The notes under the pieces are model-generated. The model was not told the origin of the DNA. It searched no databases and saw nothing but the letters and a program-made list of their open reading frames with translations. The translations under genes and the position numbers were made by a program. This document shows positions 34,895 to 46,952 of a stretch of 64,000 nucleotides of DNA, piece by piece (position 1 is the stretch's first letter; each line of letters opens with the position of its first letter). This stretch comes from Aegilops tauschii subsp. strangulata (lineage: Eukaryota > Streptophyta > Magnoliopsida > Poales > Poaceae): contig NC_053039.3 of NCBI RefSeq assembly GCF_002575655.3, forward strand, positions 240,104,622 through 240,168,621. The letters are read 5' to 3'.

Positions 34895-36795
34895 TGATCA
34901 TAAAAAGATATAGTGTTCCAGGCAAGAAATTTTACTGCAAGAAGGGGGTCATGCAAGGAGATCCCTTATCTCCTTTGCTATTTGTAATTGCTGCAGATCT
35001 TCTTCAGACTATATTGAACATAGCAATGAACCAAGGACTGTTGTCACCACCAATACAATCAAATTCATGTCCAGACTTTCCAATAGTTCAATATGCTGAT
35101 GACACTCTAGTCTTGATGAGGGGAGATGCTAGAGAATTGGTGTTTCTTAAGGCCATCCTGAATACTTTTGCTGATGCTACTAGTCTAAAAGACAAGTACA
35201 ATTAATCAAGCTTGATTCCTATCAACATCAATGAACAAAAGGCTCAACTTCTCATAAATACTCTGAACTGCAGAAAAGAGGTTTTCCCCTTCACATACTT
35301 GGGCCTACCTCCGGGTCTCTACAAGCCTACTGTTGAGCAATGCATGCCTCTGGTGAGAAGGATGGCTAATAAGATGATGGCATTGGCTACTTTTATGACT
35401 CAGGCTGGCAGACTCCTCCTTGTAAAATCAATAATGGCTTCCATCCCCATTTTTTCATGTATTGTTTGGAATTGCCTGAGACTATCAAGAAACAAATAAG
35501 GAAGTATCTTACACATTGCCTATGGAGAAGCCCAGACCCTCAAGATCATAGACCAACTATGGTTAAGTGGACTGTAGTTTGCCGGCCAAAAAACCAGGGT
35601 GGCCTTGGTGTGAAAGATATATATGTTCAAAATAAAGCCTTGCTTCTCAAAAACCTCCATAAGTTCTTCAACAGGCTCAATATTACATGGGTAAACTTGA
35701 TTTGGGAGACTTACTATTCTCAAGGACAGCTGCCTGGACAACAATTTTGTGGATCGTTATGGTGGAAAACAAATCTGAAATTATTAGATCAATTCAAGTC
35801 CATGGCAAGGTGCAATCTGGGAGATGGGAAATCTGCCCTTTTATGGACAGACCTTTGGCACAACTCATGTCTCCATCAAAGTTTTCCTCACCTGTTTTCC
35901 TATGCAAGAGATACTATGATCTTAGTTTATGAGGCCCTTCAAAGTGAATATTTAGAGGATCTATTTCACCTTCCACTTTCAGTGCAAGCCTATGATCAAT
36001 TCTTACAACTTGAGGTAATATGTGAGGATCTCAAAAACTCATGATACAACAATCACACTGACACATGGTCCTATATTTGGGGGTCTCACAAATTTAGTGA
36101 TGAAAAGGCCTATAGAGTGATGATTGGGATTAAAGTTGTACCTCAGCAATTTCAATGGATTTGGAATTCCTCCTGCCAACCCAAGCACAAAATTTTCTTT
36201 TGGATGCTTCTCCATGATAGAGTGGATACCAGAAATCTTCTCAGGAGCAAAACATTTATCTGGAAACTTATAATTGTGCACTCATGCCATGCCAGCATGA
36301 GGAAACTGTCTTTCACCTTTTTTAGGGCTGCCCTTTTGCTGAAAGACGTTGGAACTTTGTCTGTCCTTCCAGAGACAGTCCTACTTTAGTCTTGGAGGCA
36401 GTGGATGATATGAGAGTAAAGCTCAGGGTACCTTTTTTATGGACATCATTATTCTGGCTGCATGGGCAATCTGGATCTCAAGAAACAATCTGATCTTTCA
36501 ACAAGTGCAACCATCATTTCAGAATTGGAGACACATCTTCTTCGAGGAGTTGAATTGGCTCAGATATAGGATCAATTAGAAGCATGCCTCTTGGTTCAAT
36601 GCCTGGCTAGACAATCTCTTTTGTTTCTTCTTCTTTCTGTTTAGCTTTAGTCTCTTTTTTCTTTTGGCTTATCTCAAGCCTTGTAAGACTGCTGCTCTTT
36701 AATTTCGTTAATAAAAATTGCAGTGGGGCTTTGCCCTACTATGTACAGTCAAAAATCATAAAAATTGCAGTGGGGCTTTGCCCTACTATATACAT
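34895..36795 (+). mobile_element. 5'-truncated LINE (L1-type, Karma-like) fragment
   Basis: It begins inside the reverse transcriptase (VPGKKFYCKKGVMQGDPLSP) and carries the catalytic QYADDT near 35088-35105. The frame has a TAA at about 35206, then LLVKSIMASIPIFS, then a shift near 35480 to IRKYLTHCLWR. Next is the region before the zinc-ribbon domain (GDGKSALLWTDLW), and finally the zf-RVT-like part (SCQPKHKIFFWMLLHDRVDT) at about 36150-36240. Endonuclease and ORF1 are absent, as in usual 5' truncation. The 3' end has AATAAAAATTGCAGTGGGGC twice, at about 36711 and 36755. I could not find a clean target duplication, so the ends are approximate. It lies between A's pol and antisense gene. Confidence 0.8.
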
Positions 36796-36830
36796 TGAAA
36801 GAGTTATGTATGATGACGAGAGCCAATGAC

Positions 36831-39800
36831 TCAAGTGTAGTAAGGCCGAAGATGAGCAATGTTCCACGGGCTATTGGTCTCCTCCTCAGAAGTATGTGAC
36901 TTGTTGCACTCACGTATATCAATGAGATAATATGACCCAATGTTGAGATTTTTGCTGACCACAAAAGGTCCTTCCCAAGGCGGTGATAGCTTATACATGC
37001 CTGTCTGATCTTGAATTGGTCGGAGCACTAAGTCGCCCTCTTGGAATGTCCGGGTTCTAACTCTCGGCTATGATAGCGACGCAGATCTTGTTGATAAATC
37101 ACCGATCGGGCTGCTGGAACATCACGTTCTTCATCCAAGGCATCAGGTGTGTTATGACGTGTCGTGTCATTATCAGCTTCAACGTAATCCGCCACCCTGG
37201 GCGAGTCATGACGAATATCACTTGGGAGAACTTCTTTTGCACCGTAAACCATGAAGAAAGGCGTTGAGCCTATTGAACTGTTGGAGATGGTCCTGATGCT
37301 CCAAAGAACTGAAGGAAGCTCCTCAACCCAACATCATGGCGTTCATTGCAGAGGAAGCATAAGCCAGGTTTGATCCCTCGCAAAATTTCTTGGTTAGCAC
37401 GTTCTGCTTGACCATTAGACCGTGGATAAGGCACCGAGGATACATCAAGGTGGGTGTGCTCTCTTTGACAAAACTCTTTCATAGCCCCCTTAGACAGATT
37501 TGCGTCATTATCAGTGATGATACTATGAGGATAACCAAAGCGGAAGATCAACTTTTTCACAAACTGAACTACAGTCGCCGCTTCACAATTGCTACCTGGC
37601 TCTGCCTCAACCCACTTGGTAAACTTGTTAACCGCCACCAGAAGGTGGTCTTCTTATCCTTAGATCTCTTGAACACTCCAACCATATGAAGCCCCCAGAC
37701 CGCAAATGGCCAAGTGATCAGAATCATCCGCAATTCCTGAGCCAGCACTTGAGCTTGCCTTGCAAATTTCTGACACCCATCACACTTGCTAACGATGCCT
37801 TCTACATCTGCATGAGCCGTCAACCAGAAAAAACCGTGACAAAACACTTTAGCCACCAGAGATCTTGACCTGGCATGATGACCACAGTCACCTGCACGTA
37901 TCTCTCGTAGAATTTCACAGCCCTCATCAGGAGAAACATAGCGTTGGAACATGCCGGCAACACTGCATCTATGTAACTCGCCATTGATAATAGTCATGGA
38001 CTTAGATCGCCTTGTGATCTGCTGTGCCAAACTTTCATCCTCGGGTAACTCGCCATGTGTCAGATAAGCCAAATAAGGCAACGTCAAGTCGGGAATAGCA
38101 CGAAGAGCCGCCACCAGTTGTTTTTCCGGTTCAGGTATAGCAAGATCTTCCTCAGATGATAATTCGATTGAAGGGTTATGCAACACATCAAGGAACACAT
38201 TGGGGGGCACCGTCTTACGCTTATGTTGAGACCCAAGCCGGGATAGTGCATCAGCCGCCTCCTTTTTCCGTCGATCAATGTGATCCACCTGATAACCCTC
38301 AAAATGACCCGCAATATTATCGACCGCCTGACGATAAGCCGCCATGAGTGGGTCTTTAGAGTCCCACTTGCCTGAAACTTGCTATGCCACCAGGTTTGAG
38401 TCGCCTAGACATCTGGCCCGGCTTAAATTCATCTCTTTAGCCATACGAAGACCATGGAGCAAAGCTTCCTACTCAGTTGCATTCTTAGTACAAGGAAACA
38501 TTAACCTTAGAACATAACAAAACCTATCACCTTGTGGGGAAGTCAAAATAACTCCAGCCCCCGAGCCTTCCAACTGCCTGGACCCATCAAAGTGGATTGT
38601 CCAATATGTGTTGTCAGGTTTCTCCTCAGGTGTTTGTAACTCTATCCAGTCATTTATAAAATCCACCAAGGCTTGAGACCTGATACCTGTTCTGGGCACA
38701 TATTTGAAATGATGTGGCCCGAGCTCAATTTCCCACTTAGGAACTCGGCCGGTGGCCTCTATGTTTTGAATGATATCTCCTAAAGGAGCAGAGCTGCCAT
38801 TGTAATAGGATGCCCAAGGAAATAGTGTTTTAACGTGCGACTCACCATGAACACCCCAAACACCAACTTCTACCAATGTGGGTACCTTTGCTTAGACTCA
38901 GTTAGGACTTCACTCACATAGTAAGCCGGCCGCTGGACCGGGTATACTTTACCTGCCTCCTGGCGCTTCACGACGACTACTACACTAAATGCCTTGTTGT
39001 TAGCCGCCACGTACAGGAGCAAAGGCTCTTTTTCTACAGGAGCAACCAAGACGGCGGCTCAGCCAGCTGCTTTTTGAGCGCCTCAAACGCCTCATTGGTA
39101 GAATCACTCCAAACAAAATGATCTGTCTTCCTCATCATCTGATATAGAGGAATTGTCTTTACTCCTAGGCGACTTATAAACTGGCTTAAAGCTATAATAC
39201 GACCCGCAAAGAAATGAACGTCATTAACACACGCCGGCATAGAAAGTGAAGTGATGGCCTTTATCTTCTCCAGGTTAGCTTCAATGCCCCGTTCTGAGAC
39301 CAGAAAACCTAGCAATTTTCCTGCAGGTGCACCAAAAACACACTTTGCCGGGTTAAGCATCATTTTGTAAATCCGGAGATTGTCAAAGGTCTCCTTCAAA
39401 TCAGCAAGCAGGGTCTCTTTCTTCCTTGACTTGACCAAAATATCATCCACATAAGCATGAACATTGTGCCTGATCTGACCATGAAAACAGTTCTGAACAT
39501 ATCGCTGGTAAGTCGCCTAGGCACTTTTGAGCCTGAAGGCATGGAAACATAGCAGAAAGCCCCAAAAGGTGTGATGAAAGACGTCTTCTCTTGATCTTTA
39601 ACTGCCATCTTGATCTGATGATAACCAGAATAAGCATCCACGAAGCTTAAACACTCACAACCCGTCGTTGCATCAATGATCTGGTCGATACGGGGGAGAG
39701 CAAATGGATCAGCCAGACAAGCTTTGTTAAGATCTATATAATGAATACACATAATCCATGTGCCATTTTTCTTAAGTACAAGCACAGGGTTAGCCAACCA

Positions 39801-40829
39801 CTTAGGGTGAAAAACTTCCGCAATAAACCCGGCAGCTAAGAGTCGGGCTACCTCTTCTCCAATAGCCTTACGTCGCTCTTCATTGAAACAATGGAGGAAC
39901 TATTTAACCGGCTTAACTTTGGGATCCACATTAAGGTGGTGCTCAGCGAATTCTCTCGGCACACCCGGCATGTTAGAAGGTTTCCATGTAAAGATGTCCT
40001 GATTCTCATGGATGAAGTCGATGAGCGTGCTTTTCTATTTGTGATCCATATTAGCCCCCACAGTGAGCTGCTGAGATGAGTCGCTAGGGACAAAATCCAC
40101 TTCCTTGGTATCATCAACCGACTTGGACTTCAATAGAGGGTCCTATTCATTAGTAGGTTTTTTAAGGGGTCATATCAGCCGGGTGAACATTGTCCTTATA
40201 AAACTTGAGCTCCTCAGTAGCACAAGCCGACTCTGCATAAGCTGCATCTCCTTCCTTGCATTCCAGGGCGAGTTTTTTATTCCCATGAACGATGATCGTC
40301 CCCTTTTGTCCTGGTATCTTGAGCTATAAATACACATAACAAGGGTGAGCCATGAACTTTGCATAAGCCGGTCGTCCAAACAAAGCATGATAAGGACTCT
40401 TGATCTTGACCACCTCAAACCATAGTGTCTCTGCCCTGTAATTATGCTCATCACCAAAGGCTACTTCCAAGGGAATTTTCCCCAAAGGTACGGCGACTTG
40501 CCTAACACCACTCCATGGAAGACAGTGGACGACGGCTTGAGATTTTTATCTGTCAGATTCATACGTCGAAAGGTATCCTAGTATAATATGTTGATGCTGC
40601 TACCACCATCCATAAGCACTTTTGTGAACTTATAGCTGCCTACCTGAGGGGCTACCACCAATGCCAGATGACCCAAATCATCAACCCGGGGCGGGTGATC
40701 ATCCCAACTCCATGTGATTTTATGCTCTGACCATAGTAAGTATTGGGGCACTACCGGCTCAACAAAGTTGACCGCTCGCTTATGTACCTTCTGGTCACGT
40801 TTACATGTGTTCGTAGTGAAGACATGATA
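36831..40829 (-). pseudogene. Element A pol: protease, RT, RNase H, integrase, decayed
   Basis: Read leftward. The protease has VLMDGGSSINILY at about 40619-40580, followed by TAG where CAG is expected, then YHALFGRPAYAKF. RT has NGTWIMCIHYIDLNKACLAD, SFVDAYSGYHQIKM and MDDILVKSRKKE (39450) with frameshifts between. A second RNase H-like segment, WTIHFDGSRQLEGSGAGVIL (about 38600), fits the dual RNase H of Tat elements. The integrase finger region lies near 37800 (KCDGCQKFA). The core has VNKFTKWVEAEP, TDNDANL and NGQAERANQEI. The C-terminus has KLSPPWEGPFVV and ends PWNIAHLRPYYT at 36831. At least five frame breaks occur. Confidence 0.8.
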
Positions 40830-42421
40830 TTGGTCCCCATGAGTTGTTTTGGATTACTCTGATATCCTGACTGGTTATTTCGCTGCTGGTTACCCTGACC
40901 AGACTGCTGATTATGACCACCATATAGTTACCTTGATTTTGATAACCAGAATTTGAGCCGCCATCACCAAAGTCGGACCCCTAAGGAGCAGATCCTGACC
41001 CGCCATGTGGCCCATTGTTGTTACCATGATGCTAGTGAAGGTTGTGATTCCTGAACTCCCACATGATGTAACAATCCTTCCAAGCATGAGTGGACGGCTT
41101 TGTTAGGAATACTATGCTTTGGGCAAGGGTCATTAAGCATTGCCTCAAGGTTGAAAGGCTTTCTTCCACCAAAAGGCGGCTTGCCATTACCGTTACGGCT
41201 CTGATTTTTATACCCAATGTTGGTGTTAGCTACTAGATCTGACCCCCCATTGGGATGTATTCGCTTACAACTTTTACCCTATTTATTGGTATTATTCCCT
41301 GCTATATTCTGCTGCTGACCCTTAATGCTGCCATTTTTCTTGCCCTTATTGGATTTGTCATCATCAGAACCGGAGTCTTTTGTGTTATCAGAGTTTGCTT
41401 ACTTAGTGAGAGCAGCCATGAGGTCGCCCATGTCCTGGAAAGTGCGCTTAAGCCGCCCGAGCTTCTAGTTGAGGGGTACAAAGTGACAGTTCTTCCTTAG
41501 AATCAGAACCGCCTGACACGCCGCAATACTATCAAATGAGTGAATGATAGTGGAGACCTGCCGAACCCAATGGTGGGCTGACTCATCCTGACGCTGCTCA
41601 CAGTGATCTTAATCAACAATCGGCAGAGGCTGCTTGCATGTCCCTTGAAAATTCTTAATGAAACGTGCCTTCAACTCCACCCATGAATTGATATAATTAG
41701 GAGGCAGGCCTTTTAACCATGTACGAGCCGGCCCTTCCAACATCATAGTAAAATATTAGGCACAGACATCATCATCGACATCCAACATCTCCATGGCTAA
41801 CTCACAAATCTCAATCAAAGCCGGAGGAGGGAGATCTACTGTATAATTGGGCACCTTACGAGGACCCTTAAAATCTTTGGGAAAACGATCATTACACAAA
41901 GCCGGTACCAAAAACGTCATGCCAATGGTCCTGGAATTTGACTCGGCTCCCACCGAAGCTGAAGGGGTCATCGGAGGCTGCTAATAAGCCCCCTGGTGAG
42001 CCGCCGCCTCACGGCGGGCTCTGGCCGCATCCACAATCACCTGAGCATTTGTCCTTGGGTTAAGGGGCGGGTTACGTCGCTTCTCATTGCTGGAAACTGT
42101 GGCCGACTCAACATGCCGACTGTAACTACGGCATGGGAGGGGAGTTGAGTGTACCTGATCACGACTGTATGAATAATTTTCCTGTTGCGCAACAACTGTT
42201 TGAAGAAGTTCGATGGCGCTCCGTGATTCTACTACGATAGGCGACTCACCAGAGATAGGGAGCGCATTGAGCCGGGTAACAGCTACTATCATATTATCCA
42301 CCGGGTTAAAAATGACCCTGGTGTTGCAAAACGCTGAGGCGTGGTCTGGCCCCTACGGGGCTGGTCTAGTTGTCGTGACCGAGTCGCCGCCCTGTTCCCA
42401 GGTGCCTCAGCAGCCTGGGGT
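40830..42421 (-). pseudogene. Element A gag, C-terminal part, decayed
   Basis: Read leftward from the F2 insertion point. Segments include VDNMIVAVTRLNALPISGES (42301 on), ARARREAAAHQGAY, then after a stop GMTFLVPALCNDRFPKDFKG and YTVDLPPPALIEICELAMEM. Below 41750 the gag core is broken by many stops. A recognisable late segment is HAWKDCYIMWEF near 41100. The gag N-terminus is separated by F2 and lies at 58691-59110. I see no intact CCHC knuckle. Confidence 0.6.
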
Positions 42422-42426
42422 ATCAC

Positions 42427-42898
42427 TATCGGTGTCAAAACCGGCGGATCTCGGGTAGGGGGTCCCAAACTGTGCGTCTAAGGATTGAAGGTAAAAGGAG
42501 ACAGAGGACACGATGTTTACCCATGTTCGGGCCCTCTTGATGGAGGTAATACCCTACTTCCTGCTTGATTGACTTTGATGAGTATAGGGGTTACAAGAGT
42601 TGATCTACCACGAGATCGTAATGGATAAACCCTAGATGTCTAGCCTGTATCATTATGATTGGCCCTACGGACTAAACCCTCCGGTTTATATAGACACCGG
42701 AGGGGACTAGGGTTGTACAGAGTCGGTTTACAGAGAAAGGAATCTTCATATCCGAACACCAAGCTTGCCTTCCACGCCAAGGAGAGTCCCATCCGGACAC
42801 GGGGGAAAGCCTTCTATCTTGTGTCTTCACGGCCCACCAGTCCGGCCCACGTCACATAGCCCGGACGCCCGGGGACCCCCTAATCCAGGACTCCCTCG
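42427..42898 (-). repeat. 3' LTR of F2, mutated termini
   Basis: On the plus strand it reads TATCGGTGTC to CTCCCTCG, so both terminal dinucleotides have changed (TG to TA, CA to CG). The TSD next to it is still perfect, so these are later mutations, probably deamination. Confidence 0.8.
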
Positions 42899-43390
42899 GT
42901 AGCCCCTGAACCAGGCTTCAATGACGATATGTCCAGCGCGCAGATTGTCTTCGGCATTACCAGTCGGGTTCCTCCTCCGAATACTCCAAAGCAGTTCAAC
43001 CAAGAGTACTATATCCGGCTCTGTACAATAGTGACAACCCTGAACCACAAGGGCAAAATACTTAAGCGAAAATAGGTTATGTCTTCTGACAACTTTTTCA
43101 GCGGGGTATTGTGTTCCGGCCTTATTAGTATTTCGAACTGTTTTCCAGCCTCCCGCTTCACGTTTCGAGATGTGGTATTCATTGACATGTCTTGTCAAAG
43201 CAGAGATCGTGTCCCCTTATTGCGGGATTCTCATTAATACGGATTTGGTAATCCAACCATGCCGCTCGCGCGACTCCTAGGGAATAGGCGAGTTTTAAGG
43301 CTTGTGGGGGGACGCTTGATATTCACGCCTTCTTCCTCCTCAGCCCATCCGCCCTCGAGCTCCTTTCTGTCTCCAGCAAACACTCCAGCC

Positions 43391-44941
43391 ATGTCCGGAT
43401 CTGGAGCACAGGGCAAGTGGATGGCCTCCTCCGTTACGGAGGGGAATATCAAGGAGCTCCGAAAAGCGGGGTACTTAGCCAAGGAAATCGCCCACCGGCT
43501 TCCTACAAAAAAGTATATCATCCCTACGCCGGAGCCCAACGAGAGGGTAGTGTTCATCCCCAATTTCCTTCGCGGGCTAGGGTTTCCTCTCCACCCTTTT
43601 GTCCGTGGACTCATATTCTATTATGGGCTAGATTTCCATGATCTAGCCCCGAATTCATTTCTCAACATCTTGGCGTTCATCATCGTGTGCGAGGCGTTTC
43701 TCCGCATCCCCCCCCCCACTTATGTCTATGGCTCAAGGTCTTCAATGTGAAGCTGAAGGTGGTCAAGGGTCAACATGCGAAGTGCGGCGACGCCATGGTG
43801 AGCAAGCTCCCTAATGTCACCTGGCCCAAGGGGACCTTCGTAGAGACCATGAAGGGGTGGCAACAGGAGTGGTTCTATGTTACGAAACCTCGTGATGCCA
43901 CATGGGCCGCCAATCCTGAGTTCAAAATTGGTCCACCAATGCGGCTCACCACCTGGCTCAATAAGGGCCTAGATTGGGCGTCATCCGACGAGGTGATGAC
44001 GCTGGAAAAGCGCATCAAGAGCATGGTGGAGAAGGACACCAGCCTTACCAGCGTGATCCAGGTGATGCGATTCCACCGAATTCTCCACTGCCAATGCCGG
44101 ACTCTCCATATGGGGAGTTTGATCCGGCAAGTCCCCGGACCTTGCAGCGGTTCTATGGCATGAAGCACGAGGATATATGGAAGCTATATTTTAAGACCCA
44201 AAAGACGTGGCCACCAATGACCGAAGACCTCGGCCACGACTGCGCTCACCAACCACTCCAGTAAGTTTTTCAAAATTCTAATCATATCCTTGATTTGTAG
44301 ATCCAAGGAGTAAGTTTAAACCTTCCCCTTGTCCCCAGGTCTGGACGAAGAAGGCAGAGCGGATCAAGTGTCCGGCTCCCTTGCCCGAAGACCCAGCTAT
44401 TCCTCTTCTGACAAAGATGCTGGTTCCGGCGCCGTGCCAGGCGCCGGAAAAAGAATGCCAAGAAGAAGGGCAAGGAGGTCCGAAGTGGCCTTCGCCGCAA
44501 AGGTACTTCAGACATAACATCCGAAGATACCGAAGTATTCTCCTCCCATGATGAAGACGAGGAGGAAGAGGAGGATAACAATTCTCCCCCTAAGGGGGGT
44601 AAGAAGAAAAGGGGGCCTCCGCGGACCAAGAGGCGGAGGCATCCAAGAAGGGGAAACTCTCCCTTTCGGACCACTCGGAATCGGACGTCAAAGCCGTCCC
44701 CGAGTGGAACCCCAGGTCGAAGCCTTCGGCCGAATCGTAAGTATTTAAGGATAATGTATATATCCGGCTTTATGCCTTGCGATCCTAACACATAGAATCA
44801 CGTATCGTAGTATGGCCCGCAATCTCCCCCAGCGATCATCGTCTCCTGGGAACTCGCTGGACTCGAACATGATGGAGAGCTAGTCGCCTCCGCCGGCATC
44901 CCCACCCACTGCTACGGACGACACCGAAGTGTTGTCCCGAG
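43391..44941 (+). pseudogene. F2 antisense gene, 5' exons (Transposase_28-type domain)
   Basis: The ATG at 43391 gives MSGSGAQGKWMASSVTEG, then NERVVFIPNFLRGLGFPLHP and GLIFYYGLDFHDLAP. A run of ten C (43708-43717) shifts the frame after AFLRI. The next frame gives WLKVFNVKLKVVKGQ and PNVTWPKGTFVETMKGW. A second shift lies near 44070. GT-AG introns at 44261-44338 and 44737-44810 match F1 introns in place and size. The exon after 44811 is split by element N at 44941. This copy shows the domain uninterrupted and so guided the F1 call. No clear TATA is seen upstream. Confidence 0.65.
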
Positions 44942-45840
44942 TGTCGGATTTCGGGTTCCGGCAAAACCCTTAAGGTTAGAACACTGGGGAGCACACGAAG
45001 ATCTCTCCCTTCCCTAGCTCACCCACTAACCGTGATCTCAAGGCTCGGCACATCGAACTCGAAGAACAAGGGACACAGGGTTTATACTGGTTCGGGCCAC
45101 CGATGTGGTGTAATACCCTACTCCAGTGTGGTGTGGCGGATTGCCTCGTAGGCTAAGAATGAACAAGTACAAGGGAAGAACAGCCTCCTAAGGAGAGGTG
45201 TTCTGGGGCTCGATGAGCTTGTGTGGTTGAGGATGGTCTAAATGATCCCCCCTTGCTAAGGTGGTGGCTAGTCCTATATATAGAGGCCCGGGTCCTCTCA
45301 CCAAATGTTAGGCGGGAAGGGATCCCACAACGGCCAATTTGAAGGGGGACAACTAGTACAAGTTATCCTGACAACAGGTGGCCTTCGCCTGCCAAAGGCT
45401 CTGGTGGAGACGCTGTCGTGGGCTCCGCGATGACCTCCGTCCTGCCATCCTGCTGGTCTTAGTCTCATTGCACCGATATGGAAACCTTTGCCTGATTCCT
45501 TGGGACTCCTCGCTTGCGCTTGCCTCTTTAGCACCAAAGAGAAAATGAGTGGACTACGCGCGTTGGCGCCCGCCTGGCGCCCACCTGGCCATGGTCGTCA
45601 TGGCTTGCGTCACAGGAATCTCGCGAGGTGCCCCTCACCTTGATCTCTCTGCCCCTCACGAGCCAGCCTAGTGAGGCCGCCCCCGAGGAAGTCTTGCATC
45701 GTCCACCTCGCGAGGCTTGGCCCCTCATGAGGGTCTTGAGTGTTTGTTGATGAAGATGGGTCGTACAGGGCCGTTGGTGGAGCCACGCCATGGGCCGCAG
45801 GCAGGCAAGTCTGGGGACCCCAATTCCCAAAGCGCCGACA
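44942..45840 (-). repeat. 3' LTR of element N
   Basis: On the plus strand it runs from TGTCGGATTTCGGGTTCC to AGCGCCGACA. It matches 51427-52312 over its length with scattered differences and small indels. ORFs within are LTR sequence. Confidence 0.85.
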
Positions 45841-46147
45841 GTAGCCCCCGGGCCCAAGGCGCGCTTGGAAAGTGCGGAGCGCCATGGGCCCCAACAGCCT
45901 GCGGCCTCGGTTGATGCGTGGCGATTGATGGGACGTGGGCGTCTCCGCTTCCCCTTGCTGCCTTGGCAACTGCCTGACTTAACGAGTCCCTGATGCATGC
46001 AGAGAAAAACCATCATTACCTGTGATCGTGGGGGTCGCCGGTTGGCCTTCTCCTGCTATAAATGAGGAGGGGGCGGAGCCCCCGTCGCCCATCTCTTCCT
46101 GCTCCGCTCGCTTCTTCTTCCTTGCTTCATTGCTAGCAGCGACACCC

Positions 46148-46952
46148 ATGGTGCCGATACGGAGATTATCGGCCGCAGAGAAAGGAAAGCCCCCCCCCCC
46201 CCCCGCGACGAGCCGGGGTCTCTTCCGCCGAAGAAGAGGCTGGCCCACCGCTGCGACGTAGTCGTGAGGTCGGAGGTGTCGAGGCCTTGGTATGAGCGGC
46301 CTCCCCTTGGGTATCCGCTGCCTTTGTACGCCCAGGCCGAGGGCTCCGGAGGGGGAGGCAGCGACCAGCGCCGTCCGCGCCGCTGCCGTGGTCGCCGTGC
46401 CGCGGTGGCGCGCGTCATCACCCCAGGAACCCATGCCGAGGGCTCCTCGCACGAACTCGTGATGTGGGCGGCGATGCCTCCGCGCACTTGGATCCGCTTC
46501 CTGCAGTTCTTCTCCACCGAGATGCCACCGAGGGGTCCCCTCCAGCTATGGATGCAACACTCTGAGTGTGATGCCCCGGGGACAGGGGCGGAGGTTGAGG
46601 TCGTCTCCCCGGGCAAGATCTTCATGACCCGCGGCTGGGTGAGGTCGCCCGAGTTTGTCGCACGGAGGGCGCCCTTGCCATCCACTTCGAATACGACGGC
46701 TCCTCCACGATGTTCTTCAAGGTCTTCGACGAGGAAGGCCGTCGCCTGGAGTGTTGCCCTGGAGGGGGTCGTCTGGACGGCGCAGCGGCAGGAGCCAGGC
46801 CTGCCGCTGGCCTCGCCAGCGGTGGCACTTGGGAGTCCAGCGACTCTCCTGAGCCCTACGAGACTCCGGAGACGAGCGACGACAACTACGTGCCCCCGAG
46901 CTCTTGCCGTGCCCAGAGCGCGGCCGTAGCGTCTGGTCGCCGCCGTCGCTGA
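46148..46952 (+). pseudogene. Antisense ORF of element N with degenerate B3-type DNA-binding domain
   Basis: It may begin at the ATG at 46148 (MVPIRRLSAAEKGKPPP), followed by a run of 15 C (46190-46204) that breaks the frame. The next readable block, in the frame of 46264-46650, holds TWIRFLQFFSTEMPPRGPL and VEVVSPGKIFMTRGW. After a shift near 46650-46665 comes LAIHFEYDGSSTMFFKVFDE, then GRRLECCPGG. These three blocks have the order and key features of a plant B3 domain: a basic/aromatic first strand, GW, and the FxYDGxxxMxFKVF end. An acidic tail (PYETPETSDDNYVPPSS) follows. It sits where other elements here carry the Transposase_28-type gene. It could be captured from a host B3 gene. It is non-functional as written. 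Confidence 0.6.

Noticed and set aside
46148..46952. A host B3 transcription factor gene
   Set aside because: It lies wholly between the two LTRs of element N, is broken by frameshifts and has no independent flanking host sequence.
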